Below are positions 41,513-41,862 of a stretch of DNA of 41,862 nucleotides, in pieces. This DNA is from Gammaproteobacteria bacterium (GTDB taxonomy: Bacteria; Pseudomonadota; Gammaproteobacteria; JAJFKO01). The DNA lies in contig JANQRR010000037.1 of assembly GCA_028284465.1 (NCBI GenBank), positions 1-41,862 on the forward strand, read 5' to 3'. The notes below the pieces were generated by a model that ran no database searches, was not told the origin of the DNA, and saw only the letters and a list, made by a program, of their open reading frames with translations. Every line of letters starts with the position of its first letter. Within the stretch, counting starts at the first letter, position 1. Made by a program: the position numbers and the translations under genes.

Positions 41513-41862
41513 ATGGGAAATAATTCCATGCTCCAAAGAACTTCATCCTTGCAATCAGAAGAAGACACAAGTCCAAAGCCTGATCCAAATAAAAAAGAAG
41601 ACACAGCTCCAAAGCCTGATCCAAATAAAAAAATAATTAAATCAAATTCACATCGGCGTAAAAAGAAAAAAAACTTATCTCTTCGACGACCACAAAGAAG
41701 AATGACAAATCCAGATAGATTTCATAGTAATAGTAAAGGTAATAAACGTAACACGTTTGGCTCACTTCGTCTAAAAAAGAGAAGTATAGAAACTAACGGA
41801 ATTTTTTTGACGGATACTCATTACAACCCAGTTGCATTATTTCGTTGCACTAAATCCCTCTT
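41513..41862 (+). CDS. Basic hypothetical protein, truncated by window end
   Basis: An open frame from the ATG at 41513 to the last base with no stop (about 116 residues seen). GAGG lies nine bases upstream; in-frame ATGs at 41498 and 41528 are alternatives. It begins MGNNSMLQRTSSLQSEEDTS, then two 12-residue repeats (EDTSPKPDPNKK and EDTAPKPDPNKK), then a very basic stretch (HRRKKKKNLSLRRPQRR) and LRLKKRS. The basic clusters recall the protein at 39241-39864. Not recognised; possibly an effector with a nuclear signal. Confidence 0.5.
   Translation, partial: MGNNSMLQRTSSLQSEEDTSPKPDPNKKEDTAPKPDPNKKIIKSNSHRRKKKKNLSLRRPQRRMTNPDRFHSNSKGNKRNTFGSLRLKKRSIETNGIFLTDTHYNPVALFRCTKSL
41561..41632 (+). 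repeat. 36-bp tandem repeat, two copies
   Basis: Units 41561-41596 and 41597-41632 differ by two bases (AGT/GCT codon). Because 36 is a multiple of three they encode two in-frame 12-residue repeats, which supports this reading frame as coding. Confidence 0.85.

Overview
The window reads as the chromosome of an AT-rich gammaproteobacterium, most plausibly from the Legionellales/Coxiella/Berkiella-like host-associated part of that class. The placement is inference. It rests on standard gammaproteobacterial blocks (ffs-dnaX-ybaB-recR, aceE-aceF-lpdA, ampD-ampE, dapD-dapE) mixed with eukaryote-like or effector-like genes: an F-box protein with ankyrin-like stretches, a DOT1-like methyltransferase, a HAD-like protein with an acidic/serine-rich tail, and very basic NLS-like proteins. 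No marker gene in the window fixes the genus.

Layout. 1-1023: tandem 122-124 bp repeats, then a DinJ-YafQ toxin-antitoxin operon whose promoter carries a perfect 16-bp palindrome. 1095-3560: rimI (minus), an unrecognised 369-aa protein, and a PduO-type cobalamin adenosyltransferase. 3662-9319 (minus): pyruvate dehydrogenase operon aceE-aceF-lpdA, with repeat-derived inverted repeats between aceE and aceF. 9484-13619: a DOT1-like methyltransferase overlapping tail to tail with btuF, then ampE, ampD and a CPA2 antiporter (minus). 13715-18437: dapD-dapE, a GT39-type membrane glycosyltransferase, and a PrpF-family isomerase. 18483-21912: tRNA-Ser(GGA) with a terminator, an odd tRNA-like hairpin block, an AbiE-type toxin-antitoxin pair, and a divergent marR-Bcr/CflA efflux operon with a perfect 26-bp palindrome. 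22042-24705: SRP RNA, dnaX, ybaB, recR. 24792-28248: F-box protein, a Thr/Asn-rich lipoprotein, a rhodanese and a small DUF4282-like membrane protein. 28449-34640: gshA-gshB, gadB and a class II (B12-dependent) ribonucleotide reductase. 34644-39206: an MFS transporter, a full-length type II lanthipeptide synthetase (LanM) and a divergent 60-aa candidate precursor peptide. 39241-41862: three proteins without clear homologues, two very basic and one HAD-like, the last running off the window.

Three themes tie the genes together. (1) Cobalamin use: adenosyltransferase, BtuF and an adenosylcobalamin-dependent ribonucleotide reductase, with no de novo B12 genes here, fit a B12 scavenger that needs the cofactor for DNA precursors. 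(2) Dispersed repeats sit exactly at gene boundaries: a 32-bp identical leader supplies the ribosome-binding region of both aceF and gadB, a second repeat family supplies the ribosome-binding site and start codon of btuF and the stop codon of gshB, and copies form hairpins between convergent genes. (3) The most interesting locus is the lanM region: a synthetase with intact dehydratase and zinc-cyclase motifs opposite a small, well-expressed-looking peptide gene with one Cys near its C-terminus, next to an MFS transporter that could export the product.
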